From: Gymnogyps californianus
Taxonomy: Eukaryota; Chordata; Aves; Accipitriformes; Cathartidae
Direction: 5' to 3'
DNA: 64,000 nucleotides
Assembly (NCBI RefSeq): GCF_018139145.2
Contig: NC_059471.1
Coordinates: 102,612,914 to 102,676,913, forward strand
Below, piece by piece: positions 33,545-47,094 of this stretch (the first letter of the stretch is position 1; each line of letters begins with the position of its first letter). Made by a program: the position numbers and the translations under genes. Under the pieces are notes generated by a model, which did no database searches, had not been told where the DNA came from, and saw only the letters and a program-made list of their open reading frames with translations.

Positions 33545-36405
33545 CTGCAAATACATTAAAAACAATCACATTCAGCAAATCATCTTAGTAAATTACTTGC
33601 AAGTAAAACGAGGTCTATGTACAAAGAGTTATTTTAACTTCTTCAGTGTTTGGGGGGAGGCAGTGGTACTGAAACAGTTACTGCTATCGGGGGTGGGGTG
33701 GGGCAAGGATCCTCAGATTAGACAGGCAATTTTATACAATAGCACTCTCCTTTTTTCACACGGAAAGGGCTCTTACCATTTCAAAAAAATACAGAAAGCA
33801 TTGTATGATTATTTGTATTAATTTTGCATGAAGATAGCATCTGAAAATTCTATGCCACTCACTCCAACTTATTAAATACAATGAAAATAAACATTGCTTG
33901 GCTTTGTTTGAAATATTACAAGAACTCATCACTGTTGTAAAAAATGTTTCCAGAAAGAGGGTAGATCAAGAGGGAGGTTAGGAAAAAATAAATTATAAAA
34001 TTATTAATTATAAGGAAGTTATGAAGTTTATGTTACAATTTTTTAATACATAAATTCTATTAAAATATTCCCTCTCCTCGATGTTATTATTTTACTCTAT
34101 TTATTATCCTCATAGCATTAATATTCGCAAGATCTGGCTTTGAATTACAGGCAAAGTACTAAGGAACAACTGTGAATCTATAGACGGCTGGGCAAGGGTA
34201 TAACTATTTCCAAAGAATGTTCTCCTCAGTTTTAATACAAATAAATTGTTTTTTAATTTAAAATTATTTTTAAATACAACTTAAATTATTTTCTCTGCAA
34301 AACAAACAGCTTAAAATTTAAAATCATGACAAAGCATGCTATAGTCAAACTTAACACACTATGTTAAAATCAGATGAATTAAAAAAACCCTTATCTGAGA
34401 TGTCAATCTTCCTCTGCTCAAATGCTGAGAACCTGTAGCTGTGCAACTGATAATCATAATTCTACAGACAAAGAGAACATTCTTTTCATTTCAGTTTGGT
34501 TCATTTTATTAATTCATTCAAGCATGAGGAATATTTAGGAGATATAAAATACCAGTCTTCCTCTTTTCAATCAAAATTAAAAATGATGGATAAGAAGATA
34601 AGATTTACTAGTTACAAAATATTTAAGTTTATCACTGATATCAGCAAACTAGAAAGCGATTAAGTCACACATATCTATCAAGTCCATTTAGTTTTGGCAC
34701 TAGTGAATGTGACAAGATAAAATAATTTGACTTTCTCATTCAGATCAAGCTTACAGACTACACAAGTAGGAAAAAAAAAAAATCTTTCTACTTCAACAAG
34801 GTTACCAGCTTCGTTCAGAAGTCACATAGAAACCTAATGCCAAACAATGTTACTTTCACAGTCACTTTAAAGAACAGTTACACCTGGAGGATCTGATTTT
34901 TCAGGCTGTTCAAAAGTTTCTCTTAAGGGGAAAACTTTGAGGATCCTGAATTTACTTAGCAAAACATTTCCTTTATGTCTTAATCCTTGCAACTAATCAC
35001 ACAACATGTTCAAAGAACTCCATATATAGTACTATGCAACAGATGTATTTGCATACCTTTGATCCTTGCTGTACATGGTGTCACAAATAACAACTGTCCC
35101 ACTCTTGGAATCTGAAGTGACTCATGTATGGCTCTGTATGCTGAACAACACATGTATCTTATACAATGCATATTCAAAGCCAAGTTATGTGTTTAGCACC
35201 TTAGAATATGTAAGAAAAATGTGACAAAACAGCTTTATCTCCGAGTTTGCATGGTTGTCTAAATCTGGATGTCCTCTGCAGATCTACCAATGCCAGTGAA
35301 ATTCCAGGGGAAATTCCAGGTGAAAACCATTTCTGTCAGAACACTGGTTAGGTTTTGTTACTCTTCCTCTTCAGAGCTCCAGCAATCCCTGGAGAGAAGC
35401 CATGGAAATACTAGTGAGTCCAGCCCCGACTCACCTCATCAGCCTAGGCTCACAGTAACTCCCCTGGGAGCTGCCTGAAGTACCCAGCGCTTTCAAAACT
35501 CAGCTTCACACTTCCACATCATATTCAGTGGCAGCTCATTTTTAACTGGAGTTCAGGCCAGGTTGCTTTGTATATGCTTCCAATCAGAAAAAAAGCAGGC
35601 TTTGAAGTTTTGAAAGTCACTGGCTTGTATTTCAGAAAAGCTCCACATCAGTAAAGCAGAAAGCACACCCTGTTCTTTGAAACAAGCAGATGGTATATTT
35701 ATTTCTAGAAATCTACTTATTGGAATATTGAGAGAGATCACAGGAGATGTTTCAGGAAGAGAAGTCAGCAGAGGAATGTTCTAAACCTACACCGGTAATA
35801 CAATGTATGGATCAACTTTACTACTAAAACCGTGTGAACTAGGGAATTGCGCTGTGGGTTGTAATGTTATGCCCACGCTCTATTCCTGGCTTTGCTGAGG
35901 GACTTTGGATAAGTCACTTCTAACGATATTGAGATCATTCAACCTTAATAATCCAAGTCCATGAACCAGAAGTCCATTTTCCATACACTGCCAGCAGTGC
36001 TCCTGGTGAGCTGGACATGCCCCTGGAGGCACCAGTGTGGGACACGCAGCAATAAAACATACCAACAGACTCCTTGGCTGCCCTGTGCCGCTCCAGCACG
36101 CCAGGGAGGGACAACGAAACAGCACTTGCGACAACAAGCTCTGTGAGAGTCTAGCGTTGTGTATTTTTCCTTACAAATTTCTGGCCTTGAGCTACACGAT
36201 TACCTGCATCAAAACCAGCTACAATGCACCTCACTGGCTATCGCTAGGGTCAATTTTGCATTCAGTGCCACTGCCGAAGAAACAATCCCAACAACCCGCT
36301 GTTTTCCTGTGCGATTCAGCTGATGTTACGCCAGAAGGTGCTGCGGGGACGCGGACTTCGGCCAACAGCGACCTCCACAACGCGCCCAACAGAAACCAGG
36401 GACCT

Positions 36406-36419
36406 TTCCAGGAAATCCC
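36406..36419. promoter_or_regulatory. Overlapping STAT (TTCCAGGAA) and kB (GGAAATCCC) motifs
   Basis: TTCCAGGAA fits the palindromic STAT consensus and runs directly into GGAAATCCC, whose complement GGGATTTCC is a kB site. It lies in the CpG island, about 270 bp inside IFNAR2 intron 1. Motif evidence only. Confidence 0.35.
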
Positions 36420-36685
36420 GGCAGCCGACCGCAGCTCGGGAAACCAGGCCTGGCGCCCACAGACACCTCCCCTCGCCGAGAGGGGGAGCACACCGCGGCG
36501 CTCCGCCGAGCGCGGCCGGCCCGGGCCCTGAGGCGGTTACGGGCCGCCCCACTCCTTGCTCCGGCTGCTCTAACGGAACAGCTCCAACGCCCACACCACA
36601 GACGGGCGCCCCCAACCCCTGCCCCACGGGCGGCGACCCACTAAGAGAAAGGAGGGGGGAAACGCCGCCGTCTTCCCAACCGTAC

Positions 36686-36800
36686 CTGGCAGCAGGCGGT
36701 ATCCCTGCCGTCTCCGCTCCGCGCCGGCTCCCCATGCCTCCCCTGTGAAGGCCGAGGGAGAGATGCCGGCCGCCGGCGCCGAACGGGAAGCGGCGGAAGG
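36686..36800 (-). other. IFNAR2: IFNAR2 exon 1, non-coding (5' end approximate)
   Basis: A strong donor (CTGCCAG|GTACGG) lies within the CpG island on the minus strand, the expected position and type for the untranslated first exon of IFNAR2. The left boundary at 36686 is set by that donor. The transcription start is not visible and 36800 is only a placeholder. An ATG at 36735 opens an upstream reading frame that continues into exon 2. Confidence 0.55.
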
Positions 36801-37018
36801 GCCGCTGCGCAGCAGGCTGGCCCCGCCCCCGCCGCCCGGCCCGGCCCGGCGGGAGGTAGGGCAGCGTACTTTGGGGGGCAGTGACCGTTACGGCCGTTGG
36901 GCCCCGGCCTTAAGGCGCCGCTTCCTCCGGAGCGGGGTCTGCGCCTCGCCGGTTGCCGGAGGCTACCCTGGCGAAGCACAGCTTCCCTCCCCACACTCGC
37001 GCAAAGAGGTTTCTGCCC

Positions 37019-37032
37019 TTGTTTCGCTTTCC
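37019..37032 (-). promoter_or_regulatory. ISRE/IRF-element-like site
   Basis: On the minus strand the site reads GGAAAGCGAAACAA, matching the IRF-element GAAANNGAAA and most of the ISRE. It is about 330 bp upstream of the exon 1 donor, so within promoter distance of IFNAR2. Whether ISGF3 or IRFs bind it is unknown. Confidence 0.45.
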
Positions 37033-37826
37033 TTTACCCGCCTCGCCCCCTCCTCCCCCCCCCCCCCCCCCAACCCCGCCCCGGGCTTTGATGCTTGTTG
37101 TCGTGAAGGAAGTCTGGGCGGAAAGCTGCAAAAGCGCTTGCTGACTCCCTTCCTCGGTTGCGGTCTCCTTGTGCTTAGTGCTGAGGGAGCGTGGTGCTGC
37201 TGCTAAGTGTTTTACAAAATATTTGCTTTAATGGGCACCCCGATAGATGAGGCGTCCTCTGTCCAAGTATTTTCTGATAGTGGAAGCAGCAGTAATGTAT
37301 TAAATATAGCCTGTATCATGTCATGTGAGGGATCTTCATGAGAAGATATTGGTATCCACTTGAAGCGAGCGAGGGGTAAGAAACCAGGTGTGGTTAGTGG
37401 CTGTGTCCCGATGCACCTGCAGCCTCACGGACTACACCTCCTTGTCCGTCGGCCTCTGTTTCTTCACTGATGGAGACACGTGTAATTTGGGGAGTTGTTT
37501 GGTGGCTGGACATGAGGTTATGCTGCATCTCCTTAAGCCATACAAGGCAAAGCAAACCTGAGATTTCCAATCACCATCTTTTAGGCTTCTACAAACTTTC
37601 TGGTTAAATATATGTATTGCTTTAACCCATTAATAGCTCAAAAGTAGTGAAGACAGTTTTTCTCCATTTTACTTCATGAACCTTGGATCTGAGATGCAAA
37701 CTGAAAAAGTCCCAGTTCTGACTAGAAACTCCAAACAGGCTAAATTCACTGTATGTCTTTGCATGAATTTGTGTCATGAGTGAGTATTATATGTGGCACC
37801 ACTATTTGTGTTTCTCGATTCCAGTT

Positions 37827-38421
37827 TGTCATGGCCCAACCCCAGCCAGCAACGAAGCACCACACAGCCACTCACTCACTCCCCCGCAGTGGGATGGGGG
37901 AGAGAATCGGAAGGGTAAAAGTGAGAAAACTCGTGGGTTGAGATAAAGACAGTTTAATAGGTAAAGCAAAAGCCGTGTGCACAAGCAAAGCAAACCAAGG
38001 AATTCATTCACCACTTCCCATCGGCAGGCAGGTGTTCAGCCATCTCTAGGAAAGCAGGGCTCCATCACGTGTAACAGGTACTTGGGAAGACAAACACCAT
38101 CACTCCAAACGTCCCCCCCTTCCTTCTTCTTCCCCCAGCTTTATATGCTGAGCATGATGTCATAGGGTTTGGCATATCCTTTTGGTCAGTTGGGATCAGC
38201 TGTCCCAGCTGTGTCCCCTACCAACTCGTTGTGCACCCCCAGCCCACTCACTGGTGGGGTGGGGTGAGAAGCAGAAAAGGCCTTGACTCTGTGTAAGTAC
38301 TGCTCAGCAGTAACTAAAACATCTCTGTATTATCAACACTGTTTCTAGCACAAATCCAAAACATAGCCCCACAGTAGCTACTATGAAGAAAATTAATTCT
38401 GTCCCAGCCAAAACCAGCACC
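37827..38421 (-). repeat. Solo LTR upstream of IFNAR2
   Basis: A 595-bp element in the same orientation as IFNAR2, with perfect 5-bp duplications CAGTT (37822-37826 and 38422-38426). On its own strand it begins GGTGCTGG, so the usual first base T of the terminal TG has changed. It lies about 1.1 kb upstream of IFNAR2 exon 1, close enough to act as an enhancer or alternative promoter (inference). Confidence 0.9.
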
Positions 38422-38426
38422 CAGTT

Positions 38427-41400
38427 CCAAACTAACTTTTTGAACGGCAGAACATTTACCTGGAAGCAGAGTCTGGAATGAAAATCAGAAGGACAATTGA
38501 AATTTTAATGATATTCTGCCTTGATCAGTTCTGCGACAATAGTAGCGTGCCTTTCGGTATGCCTACATCTGCTTTATACCTCTGACACTGCCTTCCCATG
38601 GCTCACTCAAGCTTCTGCCTATCCAAATATAAAGGTCTCCTGAACTCTAATTTTTGTTTTGTTGTTGTTGTTTCACTTGCTCCAGCAGACATTGTTTTTC
38701 TTAAGGCTGTTTTACCCATGAGCCTTTCTATTTTTTGTTGACTGCTTTTTCAGCATTATCTTTAGTGAAACCTCTTTCTAATTTCCTGCCACCTTTGCAG
38801 AAGTTCCTCCAAACTCTGTTGTTCTTTCCTGCCTATCCAATGAATTCACGGGCTCTCGTGGTCTCTCAGCACTTTGTGCTGAAGACGCTGAAATTTAGCT
38901 GCGCTTTTTTTCTGTTTACATTTCCTTCTCCCTTTTTCTGATCATTCCTTGCCTCTCCACTTCTTTAAATACAGCAAAAAGTGAGACCTTCAGCTTTCTT
39001 GTGAGCCTTCCCCATTGTCTCCAGTGATAATGCTGTCACTTGGTCATCCAGTGAATCTTCTGTCTGGCCTAGGTACAGGAGGGATGAAGCAACCTTCAAG
39101 TCACTGGCTCCGTTGCGTGGGGGGGAGAGAGAGTGGTGAGGGGAAAGAAGCTTAAAAGTGAGCAATAGCAGGAGGGGAAAGAGTTCAGCAGCTTTGGCTC
39201 ATGCAGGAGTCAGCTGCTTTGCCTTTGATGCAGGGACTCCTTCACCTGCTTGCCTACCTTGTGATGAGGAAGCCAGCAAAAAGGAGACCACGTTATGGGA
39301 GATTGTTATTTGCCAATATTTGTAGGGCTAAAGGGAGAATTTTGCTGGGAGAAGTAAGGATGCCAGCCTTCAGCCTGAGTGATTGGCAAAAAAGCCAGAA
39401 AAACCTTGAAAAATGTTTCCAAGGAAGCCTTTCGGAAAAGGTGTAGCAGAAGATCCAGTGGATCAGGTTCCCTTTTTATAGGTCCTCAGCTAGTGGCTAC
39501 AGGGAACCGTTTACATCCGTGCAGTGACTGCTGAGTAAGCTTGTTTGTAAACCTCTTACAATAAAATTGAGGTTTGCCATATCAGTTGTGTGCTGGTATC
39601 TGTGTTATCCTTTGCCCATGCTCAAAGCCAACTTCATGATCTCTGGTATCTCTGAATATTTTAACTTTAGGATATGTCAGTTTTTGAATGCAGGGCTGTC
39701 TGGAAGGAAAGTCTCACCAGTCCAGACCGACACAAGGTCAGACCATCGCTGTCTGCGCAGGCCAAAGCTTACGGAGATTGTTCAGAGGTTGAAAGTATTC
39801 TGAGCGTATCACAACAAGCCAGCCTGGGACATGACAAGAAGATCATCCCGTTCCTCTCTGGAGCTACTGTGGTATCCAGACAAGCCAAAGAATTGCTAGC
39901 TGTGGGCAGGTCTGTGGGTGCGACTGCTGCTGTAGAACTGGAGGAGTAAGCACAGCAGCTAAACACACATGGCAGTCCCCACACTGTGCGGCACAGAATG
40001 ATAGTTCCCAACCTGTTTGGAATAAGAGACCATTGTCACACCTCCTCTCTTGTGGCTGCTCAGCCTAATTGTGCTCAATAGTTTTTACTATTAAAGGCAA
40101 TCATGTGTGTATGCCATACCCCAGGACAGGCAGTAGCATGAAAATAATTCAAGTGATCATTTCAAAATAGCTCAACAAGCTGGTATTTATCCTGAAGTTA
40201 TGCACTGGTACATCTGTTTTTTTCCCTGATATGAAGGAAACCCCTAGTGTGCACGTGGGTCTTGTTTGGCTTGACCTAATTGCTGCTGATAGCTGCTTCT
40301 GCTTGCACACCCTGAAACATCCTGTTTTCTGCCATTCATACACCATGTTGACATTTTTGACTGTATTATCGTTACTGGGGATTTCAGGTTCCAAAATCAT
40401 TGCTATAGTAGTTGGCTACTGATATGTTTGTTGGTAAAACTGGCCCATTGCAAAGGAAGAGAGAATAACGAAAGATGTAGAAAGACAGGACTGAGGTGCT
40501 CTTATTTTCTTTGTGAATTCACGGGGCACTCATTTAATCTCACACAGCCAATTGAGATATCCTCAACTTTTCCATGTCCTGCATTATTTAATTTCTTCTC
40601 CTTACATCCTGTTACTTTCCCAGCACTGATACCTCTAGTAAGGGCCGATCCCCTAGACAGGCAGGGTTTCACTGAGTATATAAATGCCGGGAATTAATTA
40701 AAACTAGTATAAGGTGCTGTGAGCTTGTCTTCCAATTGCTATGCTTACTGTCAACATTTAGTACTGGTGCACCTGATTTAGTGATAGTGTTAGGGAGAAC
40801 ATTGTTATACAATTCCAGGTGTAGGCATCTTTATATAACTTTCCCTGATTATTTACTTCTGACATATCTATTTCTATTAAATCTTATTTCTGTTTTTGCT
40901 ATCTTTATTTTGTTCTGAGCTCAACTGTGTGGACTGTTCCGAAACTTCAGTGGATCCAAAACTAGGAGAGACTGCCCCTTCCCCCTAATTTTTTTTTTTT
41001 AATTTGTGTACAGCCTATAAATTTTTTTTTGTATGTTCATGTTTTGCAATCTAGGATCAGAAAGAAGTAAAAAATGTGCAAGATTTTGAGAAGTAATTTT
41101 TAAGTCTTTCCTGACTAAAGAAATTAAAATGGGATCTTTTTTGGCCTGAAGGTGATGCTGTTTCTCTAGGAAAAAGTATTGGAAAAGGCATTGAAGAGGA
41201 GTACTTTCGAAGTCTTGTAGAAAGTACTTGCATTAAAACTAGATATACACCTATTTATGCTCTTTGACGTTGTGTTAATAAGATTTCATCAACACTTTGG
41301 AAGACTGAGACCTCTCTTAGCAGAACTCAAAAGTACTTTATTAAAACTTCCAGCATATCATGGACCAGCACACTAAAAATAGGAGCCATTAAGTTTTATT

Positions 41401-44400
41401 TTTATTATTCATGCATGTCTTTAATCTGTCTTCTTGTGTTGGTCCTACGCTTTGACATGCTTTCAGATTTGTTGGTGGGAGAGAGGTGTGGTTTCTGTGC
41501 AAGTCCCCACAAAAGATGCTTATGTTTATTTGTTTTGAAACATTTCACTGTGCAAAACCGAAAGACAGAGTAGGTTTCCAGTATTACTTCAGTCCCTTGC
41601 AAATGACTCATTTCAGTCAGTTTTTACCACCTCTGTGTTTTGACTCAAATTGTAATATACAGGCAAATTTCTAAATTTTGGCCCAAATTCCTTGTCCCTT
41701 TGCAGGCCTAGCAAACTGGTGACATCCTTCTCCTTTTTACTAAGAAGTCTTTTGTTTCTTGAAAGATTGATTGAAATCTAATTCCAGTCTTAGATGTCTC
41801 TAGGATGTGGCCTGTTACCTTCAGGTGTCACCTGTGTCACCCCTGTGTCTCACCTTGCAGGCCAATTAATCCTGATGGGGGAGAGAACTTGCCTCCTCCT
41901 CAGCTTGGGTGGGTGGGGAAAGGTGTCACCTACTGCCTTTGGTGGCAGGGCCTGAGAGGCCATACATTTCTGGTGGGGTGCCAAGCACAACCCTTGGTGA
42001 TTTTTGGAGTATGAGGGAATGTAGGACTCTAGGATAGGTTAGACAGTGGGTGCAGGATGTTTTTCTTCCACATAGGCATGTGTTGGGTCTGCATTGTTCA
42101 GCACGTTCAGAAATCACCTGGAAAAGGGAGCAGGCAGACAAAGTTTACTGCTAGTGTGAAATTATGCAGGGTAGAAATATTTTGCAATACTTCCCAGCTG
42201 TCACTGGGCTACTGGATAGAATAAAGGGGCAGATGAAATGAAATGTTAAGGTAGGACTAGACGCTTAACCCATTTTTACATTATTCCTGAGGTCTGTGCT
42301 GCTGGCTGCTGCATGAGACAGGACACGGGTATAACTGAATTTTAGGTATGATGAAGTCTGACTGAGCTTATATCCTTATGGCTGCAGAATCAGGAGGACA
42401 GACTCAGACTGCAGGACATCCAAGCCAGGTGTACTTAGGGATAACAGGATTTTGTGAACACGGGCTGTTTCAGTGCCTGTGAGCTCCCAGAGGTTCCTTG
42501 TGGAGTTTCAGGTACTGTGAAGGCTCCAAACTCCACATGAACCTAACAGGCATAATGGCTCCAGGAATATAGCTGAGTTCCTACATACAACTGCCATGCA
42601 GAAGAAATAAAATCTGCAGGCATGCCAAGACATGTGAAACTCAATGTTACGTAGACCTGGTGGCATTTCAACTGCACAGAGAAAGATTCTGTTTCGTGTT
42701 TGCAGGAAATGGATTGTCCATCAGATCTTTTCCTTGCCTAAGCCTCTGCATGTGGGTTGTGGAGGTCCTTGCTGTACAGGTTCTGCTTCTTCTGGCTTAC
42801 ATGCCTTGCACTGTGTCCTGCCTGCGTTGTATTGCGAGTCATGTCGGTAATGAGCTCTCTCTGGGTAAAGATAGCTGTCAGGCCATGTGCATATAAAAGG
42901 TGACTACTGCTGATTTCTGATCTTTGGCTGGGATTTTGAGACACTTCTGTAACAGCAATGACAAATATTACCTTTCAACACTGTTTATTCTAGAGAACCT
43001 GCTAACTTTTCTCTGAAAACTGCTGCCTTAAGTAACCTTGATCATTTTCTCAGGGGACATGCAGGTGCTAGAATGAATCCTTGCTTACCATGATCTGCAA
43101 AATTTAATTTGATCTCTACATGGGTTATTATGTAGAGAATCACAACTGGAAACATGATGTTGTACTTCCCTCCTTGGACTAGGGAAATGTAGAAGAGGCA
43201 TGGTGACTCCCTGTTGTCTAATAGATAGTTTTCACCCCAAAATCTGTCCCATAGTCTTTGTCTGGAAGAAAAGAACTAAAGATGGGAAGCATTTTCTCAG
43301 TGTTATAGTGACTTTTATGTGCTCTCTATGGGTTGTGTTTGAAAATGGAAGTCTGAATAAGCCTTTCATTTCTGGTTGGATAATCAGTATTGGCAGCTTA
43401 CTGCTTGTTAAGCGGTCTTAACAAAAGTTTTGTTACATTGCTGTGCAACTTTATATGACAGACAGAGGAAAAGAGTGCTAGACAGTACTTGCCCATGGCC
43501 CCGCTCTTAGGCTGTCGCACACAGTGCAATGATCTTATGAAAAAGGGAGCACTTTAAAATATAACTCATACTTGCTTTGAAACTTTGGCTGAAGATCTAG
43601 TCAGGGATTAAAAAGAAAGTTTTAAGCAAGTACAGTGAAGTATAGTTCATCCAGTATTTCACAGTTCTAGGATAGTTATAGGGGTTGGTGTGCATGAGCA
43701 CCATGTATATATATACTTCCCAGATGGGTGGGCAGGAAGCAGTGCTTATCCTTGCCTTATAATGGCACAATGGAAGTCCATGATTATGCTTCTAGATGGG
43801 ACACTTATTTTGGTTGGGAAGATGGGGCCACTTCCCAGTGTAAAATCAACCTTTCAGGAAGTACCGCACCTCCGTTCCTAAAGATGGTGGTCTCTGAAGT
43901 CTAAACCTTGGAAAAAATTCCAAATTGCCACTTTTTCCTATGTGTAACAACAAAGGGCTTTTTCACCTATTACTGCATATTTTTACAACTTACTTTAAGT
44001 GCGTTGTGTAGAATAAATCCAAATCTACTTTTACTACTACTAGTAGTACTAATTGCATGAAGACAGTTTTTGTACAAAGAAGTTAATATATGAAATGTTT
44101 TCCGTGTAACTACATCTCTGTGCTTTGGACATAGCTGTTTGCAAGCCAGATGCACAGATCAGTACTTTAGATCTCTTCTTTTTTAATGGTTGAAGCTTTA
44201 ATTTAAAATCACGTTAGTGTTCCGTTACTTGATTGAATACAGCATGCCCTTTTCCGTCCTATTAATTAAATACTTTCTCCTGCATGTGAGGTAGTTATAA
44301 TACAAACAGAGAAGTCTTAAGTAAAAAAACCCAAACAAAAAAAAAATCAGGACATTTACTGAATATTTTCTTACGGTTAAAGTGTCTACTGCAATGAGTA

Positions 44401-47094
44401 CTTCCAGTTACTCAACACAATATTGTATCATCACGTAACAGCGCTGAGTGTAATGAAAACAACCATGCAAACCTTCATACAAAGCCCCAGTGAAACATCC
44501 ATTTCTAGGCATGGAGTAAGCCATGGATGAAATTGTTGTACAGTTTAAATATAAAATACATGTGAAAAAATTCTGGTTTAATACTTATTAATTGGAAGAT
44601 AGATTACAGAGAATTAATTTGCCTGGCTAATATTACTAACAACTTGTCCTCTTTATTAAAATGATTCTGCTAGCCTTTGATGCCTTGGTATATTCCGTAA
44701 CTGAGTTGGGATCTGATTTGGTATCACACTAACAGTGAATTTGGTACCTGGCCCATAGTTTTCACTGCCTGTAGTGCAATAACTAAAACAATATAGGAAT
44801 GAGTTGCTAAGCCAAATTCTGCATGAACTCATGCCACCTCAGTGAAGTCAATTAACCTAGTAGGGTTTGCAGTAGGGTGGTACAGAATCTGGTCTCTGGT
44901 GATTTATATTCATTAAAAACCAGCACTGAGCTAGAAGACTATCAAATGCTTTCTGGGGCTGCTAAACACTCAGAAATGGTTTGGTTTTTTTCAGAATACT
45001 CAGCTTTGGAAGAACTTTAATCAACCTGTCATTGATTAGCACCTGGTAGGGGTAGAGAGCTGCAGAAACTGCACAGTCCTGGTGCATATGATAACATATT
45101 ATTCCCAGTGTGGTACCATTAGTTTCACAGTTTTCTCAGATAAATATAAACATAGAAACATGTAATAATTGTTACTCAAAGCAGAGCATGCATCAGCTGG
45201 GATTTCACTGTCTGCAGGTTTTAAAATCAGTGGTGTCCCCAAGGGTTAATCAATATTGATGGCAATTATTCTTAGTCCACACACCAAATGAAACAAACAC
45301 TTATGTTTTTCCTGTTTTGCTTTGTCTCTTCGCTAAGATGTAACACAGAAATACCAAAATAATAAAAAGATTGCATTGGAGCTGCAGTGGGCTGACAGAG
45401 TAGTTAGATTTATTTTGTATCAGGTGTTTTTCAGTAACAGTCTCCATTGCCTTAGTCCTTTGGGAGAAGGATGATGTGTAGCAGCTCTCTTCGGTGCACA
45501 AGAATGAAAAATCCCAACAACATTGATTTGAGGGACATGTGAAGACTGTACCTCAGGGGGTTTTATTTCTGTTTTCCCTTTTGTAAACTTTAGCTTCTGG
45601 AAAGCTGGTGGCTTAGATCCCTGGGAAGTTTGTCTCAGTATTTGACAGGCACTGCATCTAACATGAAATGCACGCAAACCACAGTATGGTTGCTAAATAG
45701 AGGTGATGAAACTTGGGTGTTACTGTAGCCTTGCAAGCATTTATATACATCCTTGGTCTTTCTCACACAAATTGTCCCAGTGAAGTAAATGAGATTATTA
45801 AATACTTACATGAGTGTGTGTGAGTAAAGGGCCTTAAAATGGTACAGAAAGAGTGTAAAATCTTCCATTGCCCAGCAGTGGGATTTTCAGCCTACAAAAG
45901 CTGTCAGGATCTGGATGTTTTGCTTGCAAATGACCGGCCTACATGTTAGTCTGGTGCAAAGATTTCTGGTGTTCTCCTTGGGTTTTGACTACTCCTTTTA
46001 AGTTTTGAATCAGGTAAGATTTTTTGCCTCACAGGATTGTTTGAGTAGATGGGAAAAGAGCAAGTCAATGGTGTTAGAAATTACCCAGCTAGTGAAGGGC
46101 TGCAGGCCCCATGTGCAAAATGTGCTGTGGTGGACCTGGGAAGTAGGCTTCACAGATGTGGGCAGAGATTTCTCTTTCTGTGGGTATCTTGTTCTTGAAA
46201 GCGTAACTCCTACAGTCTCAAACATTGAGCCTCACTGTTTTAATGTTTTCCCTCCCTCGATGCTTTCCTTCTTGTAAGTAATCACTTAATGGCATGTCAG
46301 AGCCTAGGAAAATCATTGTTAATATTATAATAATGTAATTTGCAGCTCAGCTGGCAGTAACCAACTGCAGACTATGTTTCTACATGGGATGATAATTTTT
46401 AGCTTGCCATGAAGATGCATTTCTATTAGCTTTGTAATGGAAAGCCCAGAAAAGAACAGAGTTAAAATAGGAGTTTGGGTAGAAGTGTGGAGGGAGGGAG
46501 GAAGGAGTGACCCTGGAGAGTCCCAGGGAAGACAGGAGTCTAGTTAATGTGACAACCCAGCGGTCTCTCCCTCTTGCAAATCCAGTGCAGCCTCAGTTTA
46601 CTGAACACCAGTGAACCTAAACCACTGAGCAGTCAAACTTAAATTGTGTTCTGGGATGTGTCTGAATGTGTTGACACTCTTGGAAAACTGCAGTGTTTCC
46701 TAAGTGTCAGGGCTGAAGGGAAGAGCTGGAGAAGGGAGGATTTCCCCTCCAGCCCTGCCTTCTCCAGAGGCTTTTGCAGGAGGGCAGTGGGTCTCATGAT
46801 TTTTTGCTGCAGCTCGTTAGTCCTTTATTTCACAAAAGTTTGAGGTCTTTGACAACACTTTTAAGACCCGTAGCCTCCCATGCTTGTGGACAGCAGCAAA
46901 ACTACCACCTTAGGAAGACTCAGTGTGTTTCCCTTCCCCTCGTATGTTTTTTTTTGCTAGTGTGAGCACTTCCTTGAGTATGGTAGGTAGCATTTTGCCC
47001 CAGCAAGAACACAGACCTGTCTGGCCACTGGGCACTCAGTGGCTGCAATAATATGGGGAGTTACCTAGGAATTTGATTTTTCTTTATTTTTTTT
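38427..47094. other. Intergenic, no gene seen
   Basis: Upstream of IFNAR2. Open frames are short, not supported by splice structure and not recognisable. There is no LTR or clear CR1. GC content is moderate, with E-box-rich patches around 41800-42000. Non-coding transcripts cannot be judged from sequence. Confidence 0.5.

Larger units (their letters stand above)
36300..37110 (-). promoter_or_regulatory. IFNAR2: CpG-island promoter of IFNAR2
   Basis: A GC- and CpG-rich block surrounds the inferred exon 1, ending at a C homopolymer near 37058-37070. It holds an ISRE-like element at 37019-37032 and a STAT/kB overlap at 36406-36419. No TATA box is obvious. Divergent transcription to the right is possible but unsupported. 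Confidence 0.75.

Noticed and set aside
36641..36994. Open frame in IFNAR2 exon 1 that is in frame with exon 2 and could add over 100 residues before the start
   Set aside because: It would need transcription from beyond 36994. The sequence is low-complexity Arg/Pro/Gly, would bury the signal peptide, and has no counterpart in human IFNAR2.
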